Source: Chitinophagaceae bacterium
Lineage (GTDB): Bacteria; Bacteroidota; Bacteroidia; Chitinophagales; Chitinophagaceae
Assembly (NCBI GenBank): GCA_009693615.1
Contig: SHWX01000003.1
Location: forward strand, 1-44,074
Length of the DNA: 44,074 nucleotides
Reading direction: 5' to 3'
Positions 10,691 through 19,459 of this stretch are shown here, piece by piece. Position numbers and translations under genes: made by a program. The notes below the pieces were generated by a model, which saw nothing but the letters and a program-made list of their open reading frames with translations, made no database searches and was not told where the DNA came from. How positions within the stretch are numbered: position 1 is the stretch's first letter; each line of letters starts with the position of its first letter.

Positions 10691-11780
10691 TAATAATATG
10701 AACCACTAATTCTGTAAAACTTTGATTAGCAAAACGTAAAATAGCACCAATAGAAGTAAAGTTTTCGTCCTCACTAATGCCACACTGTGCATTGACTTCT
10801 AATACATAGGCTTCTCCTGTTTTATTATCTATGCGCACATCTACTCTTGTATAACCAGTTCCATTACAAGCCACATAGGCATCCCAAGAAACTTTTTGAA
10901 CAGCGAGTTGAACTGCCTCGTCTCCTAATTGGTATTGATAAAAATTTTCATCTTCTGGCATAGCTGTTTCTTCTTCATAAATTTCCCATAATCTATCAAA
11001 GGATAGAAACTTTTCTTTTTCTGGAAGAGAGGCATGAAAGACTCTTTCTACCGGCGGGTAAATCTTTGCATACTCAGGATGGGTATGGCTTCCCACAATC
11101 ATCACTGTGTATTCAGGTCCTTCCACAAAAGACTCTGCTATTATACCGTCTGAAGATAAATTCCAACCTCTGTATCCTTTAAACATTTTAGCTAATTGGG
11201 TTTTCAAGGCACGTTCTGTTTCTACTACATTTTCAATGCCCACCCCTAAACTTCCACCAGAGACAGCAGGTTTTACAATTAAGGGACTTCCTAATTTTTC
11301 AATAATTTCTTTCGCATTAATATTATTATCTCTAATGGCTTCCCATTTTGGTGTAGCAACACCTGCTTCATCAAAAGCTTTTTTCATGGGAATTTTAGAA
11401 GTAGTGATATCGTAGAAATAATCGTTGGCCCCGGTGTATACTAATTGTTTTGCTTCTAGAGCTTTAATTACTGAAACGCCTGGTGCTCCATTAATTTCAT
11501 CACCATCACATAAGTTTAATACAACAGGAAAATGAATTCCTTTTTCTCTATCATGTGCAATTTCTTGCACAATCATTTTATAATTTTCTAAAGTAACAGG
11601 TTGCCATTTCCATGGAAGATCTAGTTGTTCAAAGACGCGTGTATATTCTTCTATGCTTTGACTAAAATCATAATAGTATGCTAAGTTCGGATCTGGATTA
11701 TCCAAGGCGGGGGCTAAGACCCAAACTTTCAAATGTCCTACTGGAACAAAAGGGTAAAATAAGTTACGAATATTTGTCAA
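10662..11780 (-). CDS. ATP-grasp (Ddl-like) ligase; probable non-ATG (TTG) start
   Basis: LVYTGANDYFYDITTSKIPMKKAFDEAGVATPKW, SPLIVKPAVSGGSLGVGIENV, GYTRVDVRIDNKTGEAYVLEVNAQCG. First codon TTG; in-frame TAA just upstream and no ATG until about codon 69. Confidence 0.87.
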   Translation of the reverse strand: MTNIRNLFYPFVPVGHLKVWVLAPALDNPDPNLAYYYDFSQSIEEYTRVFEQLDLPWKWQPVTLENYKMIVQEIAHDREKGIHFPVVLNLCDGDEINGAPGVSVIKALEAKQLVYTGANDYFYDITTSKIPMKKAFDEAGVATPKWEAIRDNNINAKEIIEKLGSPLIVKPAVSGGSLGVGIENVVETERALKTQLAKMFKGYRGWNLSSDGIIAESFVEGPEYTVMIVGSHTHPEYAKIYPPVERVFHASLPEKEKFLSFDRLWEIYEEETAMPEDENFYQYQLGDEAVQLAVQKVSWDAYVACNGTGYTRVDVRIDNKTGEAYVLEVNAQCGISEDENFTSIGAILRFANQSFTELVVHIINDAFARRKK

Positions 11781-11793
11781 CGCTGTGCAAGAG

Positions 11794-11813
11794 GGTTAGT
11801 ATAGGTTAGTATA
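11794..11813. repeat. 10-bp tandem direct repeat GGTTAGTATA x2
   Basis: Exact sequence GGTTAGTATAGGTTAGTATA, 14 bp upstream of the ATP-grasp TTG start. Confidence 0.9.
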
Positions 11814-11854
11814 ATATTCAATGAAGTTATAAAATATATAATACTAGCAAATTA

Positions 11855-11891
11855 TTATAGGCATTAATTTCATAACTACTATAGCCTATAA
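11855..11891. promoter_or_regulatory. 8-bp inverted repeat TTATAGGC...GCCTATAA in divergent intergenic region (candidate operator)
   Basis: TTATAGGC at 11855-11862 and GCCTATAA at 11884-11891, 21-bp spacer. Confidence 0.35.
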
Positions 11892-12038
11892 ATACATACT
11901 ACTTCATGTTCATTTCGAAAATACTTCAATGGGATAAATCACAATGTAATTAAAAGCCATTTATATATTATAGATGCCTGTATATCAATATGTTATGAAA
12001 AATTAATTTAATTGCCAATACATTAAAAAGTAATAAAG

Positions 12039-12758
12039 ATGCAAACTCAAGTAATCATTTGTGATAAACAAATTGTGTATGCAATGGGATCTAGCTTACT
12101 TATAAAAGACAATCCGCAGTTAATAGGCTATCATATCATCAAAAGTATAGAGGAGTTAACTGGTTATATAGCCTATGATAAAACCAAACAGGTCTTACCC
12201 ATGGTCTTAGTGGTTGATAGTGCCATGTTTCATTTTGGAAATCCATCCACCATGCATCAAATTAAAGAGATTAAAACCAGAATGGGCGTGATGGTGGTCT
12301 TTAATGAACAAGACGAGGCTCATTTGTATCAATTAATTGATAATGGCATATCAGTGATAGTGGCACGTAATGTTTCCAAGCAAGAATGGTCCAAAGCACT
12401 TGAAATGGCAAGGCTTCAAAAAATATACTTTTGTAATCGAATTGCAGATAAGGTATTTAATATGGTGAATTGTATAGATAAAGTAAAGCTAACAGAGAAA
12501 GTGCATCAGTTACATACTTATGATAAATATATTTTAGTGCGCATATGCGAAGAGGCTTCTAGTAAGCAAATTGCTTATGAAGTGGGCCATAGCAAACGCA
12601 CTATTGAAGGACACCGTACAAAAATGATGCAGCAACTAGAAGTTAAAAATTTAGCAGGCTTGGTGAAAGCTGCTTTTATGTCAAAGCTATATGATCATTA
12701 TTTAGAAAACCCAGGTTTATATGATGTGACTTCATGTGCTAAAACATCTTCTTTATAA
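12039..12758 (+). CDS. LuxR/NarL-type regulator with degenerate receiver-like N-terminus
   Basis: C-terminal HTH EEASSKQIAYEVGHSKRTIEGHRTKMMQQLEVKNLAGLVKAAF; N-terminal VIICDKQIV...VLVVDSAMFHFG resembles a REC fold but lacks the full acidic pocket and conserved Lys. Confidence 0.82.
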   Translation: MQTQVIICDKQIVYAMGSSLLIKDNPQLIGYHIIKSIEELTGYIAYDKTKQVLPMVLVVDSAMFHFGNPSTMHQIKEIKTRMGVMVVFNEQDEAHLYQLIDNGISVIVARNVSKQEWSKALEMARLQKIYFCNRIADKVFNMVNCIDKVKLTEKVHQLHTYDKYILVRICEEASSKQIAYEVGHSKRTIEGHRTKMMQQLEVKNLAGLVKAAFMSKLYDHYLENPGLYDVTSCAKTSSL

Positions 12759-14905
12759 AAATGTATGGTTTTAAAATCGCCATCAATATATTTTTGAGCT
12801 TGGTCTGTAAAATGATTTGAACTGGCAAAACGACTTTGCCCTCCCGTAATAATTGTTTTCGCTTCTAATTTTTTTCCAAAACTAACGGCTGCAATAAAAC
12901 TACTACCAGAATAACCATAACGCTTTAAAGTATTATCATATCTTCTACTCTCAAAAGCAGGCAGGGAGCCCCATTTAGAAGATGTTTGTCCTACTGCTAT
13001 ACTAGGCGCATTATCATTAAATTTTTCTCCTGGGTTAACTCTTTGATATCTATTTAAATCGCCCCATTGAATTTCCCAATTACCATAAGTTTTTTCTAAT
13101 TGATCTAATGCCGCATTTAAGAGCGCTAATTTTTTTTCATTCGAAACAGCTTGAACCATCTGCTCATATTTTTTTATAATTTGAGTAGTGCCTTCTTCTG
13201 TGGTGGCCGGAGGAATTTCTTTAGACCAGTTATTGGCCCATTCAATAGCAATAGTAGTAGCAACAGAGGAAATACCAGCATCCCCATTCCAACCAGTTAA
13301 ATAGTTCATTACTTTTTTTTCTCTTTCATTTAAACCAATAGTTTTTGTATACGCCATAAAAGAAGGCAGTAAAATATCAAAAGCACTTAAATGTTTATTA
13401 TATCCCAATTGAATTAATTCATCCAAGGAAATTTTATCTACTTTACTTAATAAGTTAACTGCGTTAATACCGCGTCCATTCTCGCCATCGGGCGCCATAT
13501 AATGAGGATAGTCTTTTTCTTTAGGACTATATGCCCCAGCCACTGTGAAGGGGGTTGCATTACAATTTTGTAACCAACCATTGGCGGGGTTAATACTTTG
13601 TACAATTTCATCTAATGCATGCACGCCTATCCAATTAGTGGCTTTAATGGAACCATCTACAGGCACACTATAATCATAATTAGTATTTCTTTTGGGAATG
13701 AAATTACCATGCCAGTAAGCAATAGAGCCATCGGCATCGGCATAGACCGTGTTATTACTATTATTACCTAGTAAGGATAAGGCTTTTTGATACTCTTTTA
13801 AATTAGTAGCCTTGGTCCTGGTCCAGCATTCCATTAAGGCATTTAAAGAACGATTATTTTCTTGCAAGCTTAACCAATTACCATTTTTAGATCCCATCAC
13901 AGGGCCATGTAATGTGCGATAAGTAAGGAATGATTTTGTTTTTATTTGACCTTGCTCCAAATACTGAATAGGAATATTTCTTGCTTTAATGGGTTGAAGA
14001 CCTTGTTCATAATGCGATACCCAGCCTGTTTTATTTTTAGCTACTTTTTCTTCATACACATCGGCTACATCGGCATAGCCGCTGGTATGCATAAAACCTA
14101 GATGTTCATTGAAGCCTTGATAAATAAACATTTGCCCCCAAGTAACAGCTCCGTATACATTTAAGCCTTCTTCACTCACCATATGCATTTCTGATCTAAA
14201 ATAAAATGGTACATGCGGATTAATATATAATAATGCATTTCCGTTTTTACTATGCTGAGGCGCTATTGCAAAACCATTAGAACCTTTTTGTATTTTTTCT
14301 TCTAAGGCATAAGGCTCTTCGGTATTTTGCGCCACTAATTTTTCTGCACCTGGCATTTGTCCGTAAAAAGAAGCTACTTGTTCTTTTTTGATGCCACCTG
14401 TTTTAGTAGGAGAAACACTTCCGTCTGTCCACATTAAATGATACCAGGGTTTATAATATTGAATGGCTTTTAGTTTTACTTCAGGATGTTTGTATAAATA
14501 ATAATTTAGTCCATCGGCGTGCGCTTGTAGTAATGCCTTAAACCAAACAGGGCTTTTATTATAATCATTGATTGCGGCTACACTATCTTGAATAAGGCGC
14601 ATCATTAAATCTTCATAAATAGCTGCACTACCTTTTACTTCAGCAGTGCGGCCTAGCATTTCTAAATAGTTCAATTCTATTTGTCCTACATTCTCTTCGC
14701 TTTGTGCATACATTAAACCAAATACAGCGTCAGCGTCAGTTTTTCCATAAACATGGGCAATACCCCATTCGTCTCTTATAATGGTTACTTGTTTTGCATG
14801 TTGTTCCCACCTTGCAATTTCACTAGCGCTATACTTTTGTGCCTTGCTCATAAAAGAGCAACTCATGAGTATACATATAAAAAAGATATAGTTAAGGTAC
14901 TTCAT
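12698..14905 (-). CDS. Penicillin acylase family protein (Ntn hydrolase), copy 2
   Basis: DEWGIAHVYGKTDADAVFGLMYAQSEEN, KGSNGFAIAPQHSKNGNALLYINPHVPF nucleophile region. ATG at 14905 (MKYLNYIFFICILMSCSF, signal peptide) preferred over ORF-track start 14965. Confidence 0.9.
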   Translation of the reverse strand: MKYLNYIFFICILMSCSFMSKAQKYSASEIARWEQHAKQVTIIRDEWGIAHVYGKTDADAVFGLMYAQSEENVGQIELNYLEMLGRTAEVKGSAAIYEDLMMRLIQDSVAAINDYNKSPVWFKALLQAHADGLNYYLYKHPEVKLKAIQYYKPWYHLMWTDGSVSPTKTGGIKKEQVASFYGQMPGAEKLVAQNTEEPYALEEKIQKGSNGFAIAPQHSKNGNALLYINPHVPFYFRSEMHMVSEEGLNVYGAVTWGQMFIYQGFNEHLGFMHTSGYADVADVYEEKVAKNKTGWVSHYEQGLQPIKARNIPIQYLEQGQIKTKSFLTYRTLHGPVMGSKNGNWLSLQENNRSLNALMECWTRTKATNLKEYQKALSLLGNNSNNTVYADADGSIAYWHGNFIPKRNTNYDYSVPVDGSIKATNWIGVHALDEIVQSINPANGWLQNCNATPFTVAGAYSPKEKDYPHYMAPDGENGRGINAVNLLSKVDKISLDELIQLGYNKHLSAFDILLPSFMAYTKTIGLNEREKKVMNYLTGWNGDAGISSVATTIAIEWANNWSKEIPPATTEEGTTQIIKKYEQMVQAVSNEKKLALLNAALDQLEKTYGNWEIQWGDLNRYQRVNPGEKFNDNAPSIAVGQTSSKWGSLPAFESRRYDNTLKRYGYSGSSFIAAVSFGKKLEAKTIITGGQSRFASSNHFTDQAQKYIDGDFKTIHFYKEDVLAHEVTSYKPGFSK

Positions 14906-14919
14906 AAAATAGTGGGTAT

Positions 14920-15843
14920 TTAGATACCCCAAGTTTTCATTATAGTTAAATCTTTTTTCAAACAATCTAATGGTGCTAAGCCTTGATAAGACTCTTGTTC
15001 AATGATAAAATGGTGTGCTCCTCCAATTTTTTTAGCAAGTAAGGCAATGGCTTTAGGATCTACCACGCCTTCCCCTAAAATAGTGCTTTCATAGCCATCA
15101 TTCATCTCCCCTTTTTCTGCTTTAATTTCATCTTTAACGTGAAGTGATTGGAAACGACCTGGATATTTATTAATCCATTCAGCACCCCTTGCACCTGCAC
15201 CATACATATTGCCAAAATCTAATTGGTGTATTACTAAATTCGGATCGGTATGTTGTAAGATGAGATCATACATTAAAGTGCCATTCAATTTTTCTTTAAA
15301 TTCAAAATCGTGATTATGGTATCCAAATTTCATACCACTTGCTTTACACAATTCACCCGACTTATTGAATGCGTCTATTTGTTGCATTAATCCATCATAA
15401 GTACTTCTTAATTTATTATCCATTGAAGGGCTTATAACATATTCTTGTCCTACAATAGCCGCATCTTCAACTGTGCGTTTCCAGGCATCGGTAAAATCCT
15501 TCTTGGTATTATCCCAATGATTAGTGCCCATCACTGTATGTCCACTAGGCATTTTTAAACCTAGCCCTTCCAATACTTTTTTAAATTCTGTAGCTGTCCA
15601 TCCGTAGAATTTTCTGTTCATATAATTTGCATGTTCAACATATTCAAATCCCATTGTAGACAAAGCCGTTAAGGTTTCCATCGGGTTTTTTTTCATGTCT
15701 TCACGCACTGAATACAATTGAACACCAATTAAATTTTTACTAGCAGCAAAACTTGTATTTGCCCATAAAGCACTTGGTTTTAAACTAGCACCCAATATTG
15801 CAAGCGATGCGTTTTGTATAAATTTTCTTCTAGAGTTTTTCAT
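14920..15843 (-). CDS. Sugar phosphate isomerase/epimerase (xylose isomerase-like TIM barrel), Tat-type signal
   Basis: MKNSRRKFIQNASLAILGASL Tat-like signal; GVQLYSVREDMKKNP, GYHNHDFEF, LQLDFGNMYGAG, SLHVKDE, FIIEQESY. Confidence 0.88.
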   Translation of the reverse strand: MKNSRRKFIQNASLAILGASLKPSALWANTSFAASKNLIGVQLYSVREDMKKNPMETLTALSTMGFEYVEHANYMNRKFYGWTATEFKKVLEGLGLKMPSGHTVMGTNHWDNTKKDFTDAWKRTVEDAAIVGQEYVISPSMDNKLRSTYDGLMQQIDAFNKSGELCKASGMKFGYHNHDFEFKEKLNGTLMYDLILQHTDPNLVIHQLDFGNMYGAGARGAEWINKYPGRFQSLHVKDEIKAEKGEMNDGYESTILGEGVVDPKAIALLAKKIGGAHHFIIEQESYQGLAPLDCLKKDLTIMKTWGI

Positions 15844-15884
15844 AAGAATTGTTTTTAGTATTTAAACTTAACATTAATTTTTGA

Positions 15885-18800
15885 TTAATCTTCTACCTTT
15901 GTGTTTTTAATAGGTTTTTTATCTAACCACTCAGAACGGTCTAATTTATGTTTACCCGTTTTCACTTCATCTAATGTATTACCATTATATAAGCGACCGT
16001 TTTTCATAACTAAATCTATCGAGTTGGTATTGCGTATATTATCCAATGGGTTTTTATCTAAAATAAGTAAGTCCGCCAATTTGCCTACCTCTATACTTCC
16101 TAAGTCTTTGTCTAAACCTAATCCAGCGGCGCCTAAAATAGTAGCTGTTTTCAAAGCATCTATATTACGCATGCCACCAGATTGCATTGACCAAAGCTCC
16201 CAATGATAGCCTAGTCCTTGTAATTGACCATGACTTCCAATACCTGCAAGTCCTCCTTCTTCTACAATTTTTTTCATACTCTTTGCATGTTTTTGGAATA
16301 CATGTTCTTCTGGTAAGAACCATGTAGCACGACGACGCGATTTATTGGCTAACTCTTCATAAGGCGTAAAGTATTGTAGCTTCTCATTGCTATATGGGTT
16401 TTCATTTTCGTAATAATAGTTCTCTGCCCATGGCCCACCATAAGAAACTAGTAAGGTAGGGGTAACTGTCATTTTAGAAAAAGCAATTGTTTTCACTACA
16501 TCATTGTATAAAGGATAAATAGGAATAGAGTGCTCATGTCCAGGATAGCCATCTAATAAATTGGTCATGTTTAATTTAAAATCAAGACCGCCTTCAGTGG
16601 TTGGCATTAATTGTTGATTTTTTGCAGCTTGTATTACCCATTGTCTGTGTTTACGATTACCTACTAAATACATTTTAATATACTTTGTATTATAGTATTT
16701 GCTGTACTGACTTAATACCGATTCTGCTTGTGCAGAATCTTTTAAGTTGTAAGCCCAATAACCTACACCAGGTCCTGTTGAGTATACTCTTGGTCCCACC
16801 ATCATACCCGCATCTACCATATCGCTATAAGTTAATACATCGGTAGTGGCTGTTTGAGGGTCACGTGTGGTAGTCACACCATAGGCTAGGTTGGCTGCAT
16901 ATACCCAGGCCTGTGTTTTATGAATGCCCCAGCTTGGCCACATATGAGCATGTGTATCTATAAATCCAGGAACAATTGTTTTGCCCGATACATTTACTCT
17001 TTCTGTATTACTAGCTACTTTTAAACTACCCGTTTTACCAATAGCTTTAATTCTATTATTCACAATATAAATATCTCCTCTGCTAATGACTTCATCACCT
17101 TTCATGGTAATAATTCTTGCATTGGTTAACAGCATATGGGTGTTAGGCATATCTTTTTCATAAAATACTTTCACCCAATTTTCAGTAGCCTTGTATTTAG
17201 GATCTTCTTTCTTTTCTGCTTTCTTCGCTGTTTCTTTTTTAGTACTGTCTTTAGCAGTCGTATCTTTTTTAATAGCTTCTTCTGCTTTTTTAGCCACCGC
17301 TAAGCTATCATCAAAAGCGTAAGAAGCGTCTATATCATAAGTAAAATGTGCAGCGCCTAAACTATAGTGTATAATTTTACCATTTGCTTCCCAGCTTGGA
17401 AACTCGCCACCCATCTCTGTTAAGAGTTTACTAGGGAAGGCGGCACTTTTTGCATCTGCTACAGAAATCTCTACTAATTTACCAGCTTGTGGTATAGTGA
17501 TATAGTAAATATTATTATTCACTTGTGTAATAGCCGCTTTACCTAATGGCGACATTAAAATAGTATTCGCACTTGAAGCAGGATTATTTTCTTTAGCGGC
17601 ATCTTCATCGTTTTCGTCTAAATCTAATACATCTGCAACAGGTTTTCCTTTGTGTTCTGGGATGCTACCAAAAGTTGTAATGCCCGTAATTTTTACAATT
17701 TCTTTTTCATCTCCACCATCCCATTGAATAGAAGTTAATTTTCCATATTTGTTTAAATAAATACGGTCTTCGCCATTTACAAAATGTGCATTGCCGCGTC
17801 CGTTGGCTTTATCAATTACATGAATACTTCCATCATTTAAATCTAACCAACAAAGGTCGTCTTCATCATCGCTATAAGTAGGATCTTTTGAATCTTTAAA
17901 TTTTTGAACAGTGGTTCTATTAAATACAAGTCTATTACCTGCTGGATTTATGGATAGGCCTTGGTATAAAGCATTTTCTTTAGTAAGTGTTGTTTCTGTA
18001 CTATTAGCTAAATCAATACTTCTAATACTACCCCCATTTTCAGACCAGGTAGCAAAATAAATTGTTTTGCCATTAGTATTCCAAATAGGTTGTGCTTCTG
18101 TAAAATTATTTTTAGTTAATTTTTTAGGCGTTCCATTCGGATAGTCCATTACATATAATTTATTCAATACTGTAAAGGCTAATTTTTTTCCATCGGGTGA
18201 TGGAACCGCATCTCTAATTTGTGTGGCTTGTGCAGCACTGGTATCTTTAATAGGGTATTTGAAAAGAACTTCTGGTCCCATTTCAATAGATGCATCTACT
18301 GTATAGCTAATTTCTTTTTGAGCAGCAGTTTCAATATCAATGCTATGAATTTTTCCACCATAAGAAGCTAATAAATTTTTGCTATCAGGTGTGAACGTCA
18401 TAGTAGGTAATACACCTAATACAGCAATCGATTCTTGATCATCTCTTTGCACAGGGTAGGCCAACCATGTTTCTTCACCTGTGTTTAAATTACGTTTAAC
18501 TAATCCTGTTTTATCTTCAAATCTTGTTCCGTACACCATCCATTTACCATCCTTAGAAAGTACGGGTGTGAAAGCAGAACCATATCTTGAAGCAATGGTA
18601 CGTGTGGTTCCTTTATCTCTATCATACACGCCAATACTATACTGAGGCAACATGGCATTGTAGTTCCAAGCACCCATTCTTGCAGAATAATAAATATATC
18701 TTCCATCTGCACTTACTGCAGGATCAATTGTTTTTAAATTTGCTGGTAAAGAAATTAAAGAAGTACCCGCGCCTCCATTTTTATGCATTAAATATAATTT

Positions 18801-19301
18801 TGTATTTCTTCTACCTTTGGTATACACTATATAATTACCATCGGGTGTATACACAGCGCCTGGAAAATTTTGATTTTGTTCTTCCGTTAAAGCAATGGTA
18901 TCTTTTTTAGCAATATCGATATACCATAAATTTTCTGCACCGCCTCTATCTGAAATAAATAAAATTCTTTTACCATCTGGGCTATAGCTAGGATGATTGT
19001 CATAAGCCATTCCCTTGGTAATAGCTATTGCTTTACCGCCTTCTACGGGCATGCTATAAATATCTCCCATTAGATCAAACAAAATAATTTTTCCATCGGG
19101 GCTAATAGCTAAAGAGGTCCAAGTGCCTTCGCTTGTTTTCATAGTAATGGCGCGTGTTGCTTTTAAGGGCATACCTTTATAGCTTGTAAAATTAGTGCTG
19201 TCTTTTACAGCATTTGTTTTTGTTTGTGCATAGCTGTTGGTTAAACCAAACATCATTAAAAGCATCCAACTCAAAACGCAGGTAATTGTATATTTTCTCA
19301 T
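15885..19301 (-). CDS. Amidohydrolase with N-terminal TolB/PD40-type beta-propeller
   Basis: Repeated SPDGKxI/FTPDSKNLL/SxDGRYIYYS propeller motifs, then FIDTHAHMW and GSIEVGKLADLLILDKNPLDNI amidohydrolase motifs. Confidence 0.92.
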   Translation of the reverse strand: MRKYTITCVLSWMLLMMFGLTNSYAQTKTNAVKDSTNFTSYKGMPLKATRAITMKTSEGTWTSLAISPDGKIILFDLMGDIYSMPVEGGKAIAITKGMAYDNHPSYSPDGKRILFISDRGGAENLWYIDIAKKDTIALTEEQNQNFPGAVYTPDGNYIVYTKGRRNTKLYLMHKNGGAGTSLISLPANLKTIDPAVSADGRYIYYSARMGAWNYNAMLPQYSIGVYDRDKGTTRTIASRYGSAFTPVLSKDGKWMVYGTRFEDKTGLVKRNLNTGEETWLAYPVQRDDQESIAVLGVLPTMTFTPDSKNLLASYGGKIHSIDIETAAQKEISYTVDASIEMGPEVLFKYPIKDTSAAQATQIRDAVPSPDGKKLAFTVLNKLYVMDYPNGTPKKLTKNNFTEAQPIWNTNGKTIYFATWSENGGSIRSIDLANSTETTLTKENALYQGLSINPAGNRLVFNRTTVQKFKDSKDPTYSDDEDDLCWLDLNDGSIHVIDKANGRGNAHFVNGEDRIYLNKYGKLTSIQWDGGDEKEIVKITGITTFGSIPEHKGKPVADVLDLDENDEDAAKENNPASSANTILMSPLGKAAITQVNNNIYYITIPQAGKLVEISVADAKSAAFPSKLLTEMGGEFPSWEANGKIIHYSLGAAHFTYDIDASYAFDDSLAVAKKAEEAIKKDTTAKDSTKKETAKKAEKKEDPKYKATENWVKVFYEKDMPNTHMLLTNARIITMKGDEVISRGDIYIVNNRIKAIGKTGSLKVASNTERVNVSGKTIVPGFIDTHAHMWPSWGIHKTQAWVYAANLAYGVTTTRDPQTATTDVLTYSDMVDAGMMVGPRVYSTGPGVGYWAYNLKDSAQAESVLSQYSKYYNTKYIKMYLVGNRKHRQWVIQAAKNQQLMPTTEGGLDFKLNMTNLLDGYPGHEHSIPIYPLYNDVVKTIAFSKMTVTPTLLVSYGGPWAENYYYENENPYSNEKLQYFTPYEELANKSRRRATWFLPEEHVFQKHAKSMKKIVEEGGLAGIGSHGQLQGLGYHWELWSMQSGGMRNIDALKTATILGAAGLGLDKDLGSIEVGKLADLLILDKNPLDNIRNTNSIDLVMKNGRLYNGNTLDEVKTGKHKLDRSEWLDKKPIKNTKVED

Positions 19302-19407
19302 TGGTAATTTTTTTGAAAGTTAGCTAAATAGGTGAAAAAATTGACTCCAAATTTGCCTTCCAATTGCCGTTTATCAATAAATGCTGTTTTTTATATAAAA
19401 ACTAAGC

Positions 19408-19430
19408 AAAATGGGCCTAAAAATGGCCTA
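19408..19430. repeat. Imperfect tandem repeat AAAATGGGCCTA/AAAATGGCCTA upstream of the outer-membrane receptor gene
   Basis: Read directly at 19408-19419 and 19420-19430. Confidence 0.85.
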
Positions 19431-19459
19431 TTTACGAATAGAATCGTAATTTTATAAAT

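Noticed and set aside
9212-11780. Calling the two ATP-grasp genes ddl (cell-wall D-Ala-D-Ala ligases)
   Set aside because: Both lack the usual NTxPG-type motif after the metal-binding E.N, and one carries a SET domain; only a general Ddl-like ATP-grasp label is supported.
18500-18910. Short ORFs on both strands inside the propeller-amidohydrolase gene
   Set aside because: Fully inside a well-supported CDS, with no domain signature.
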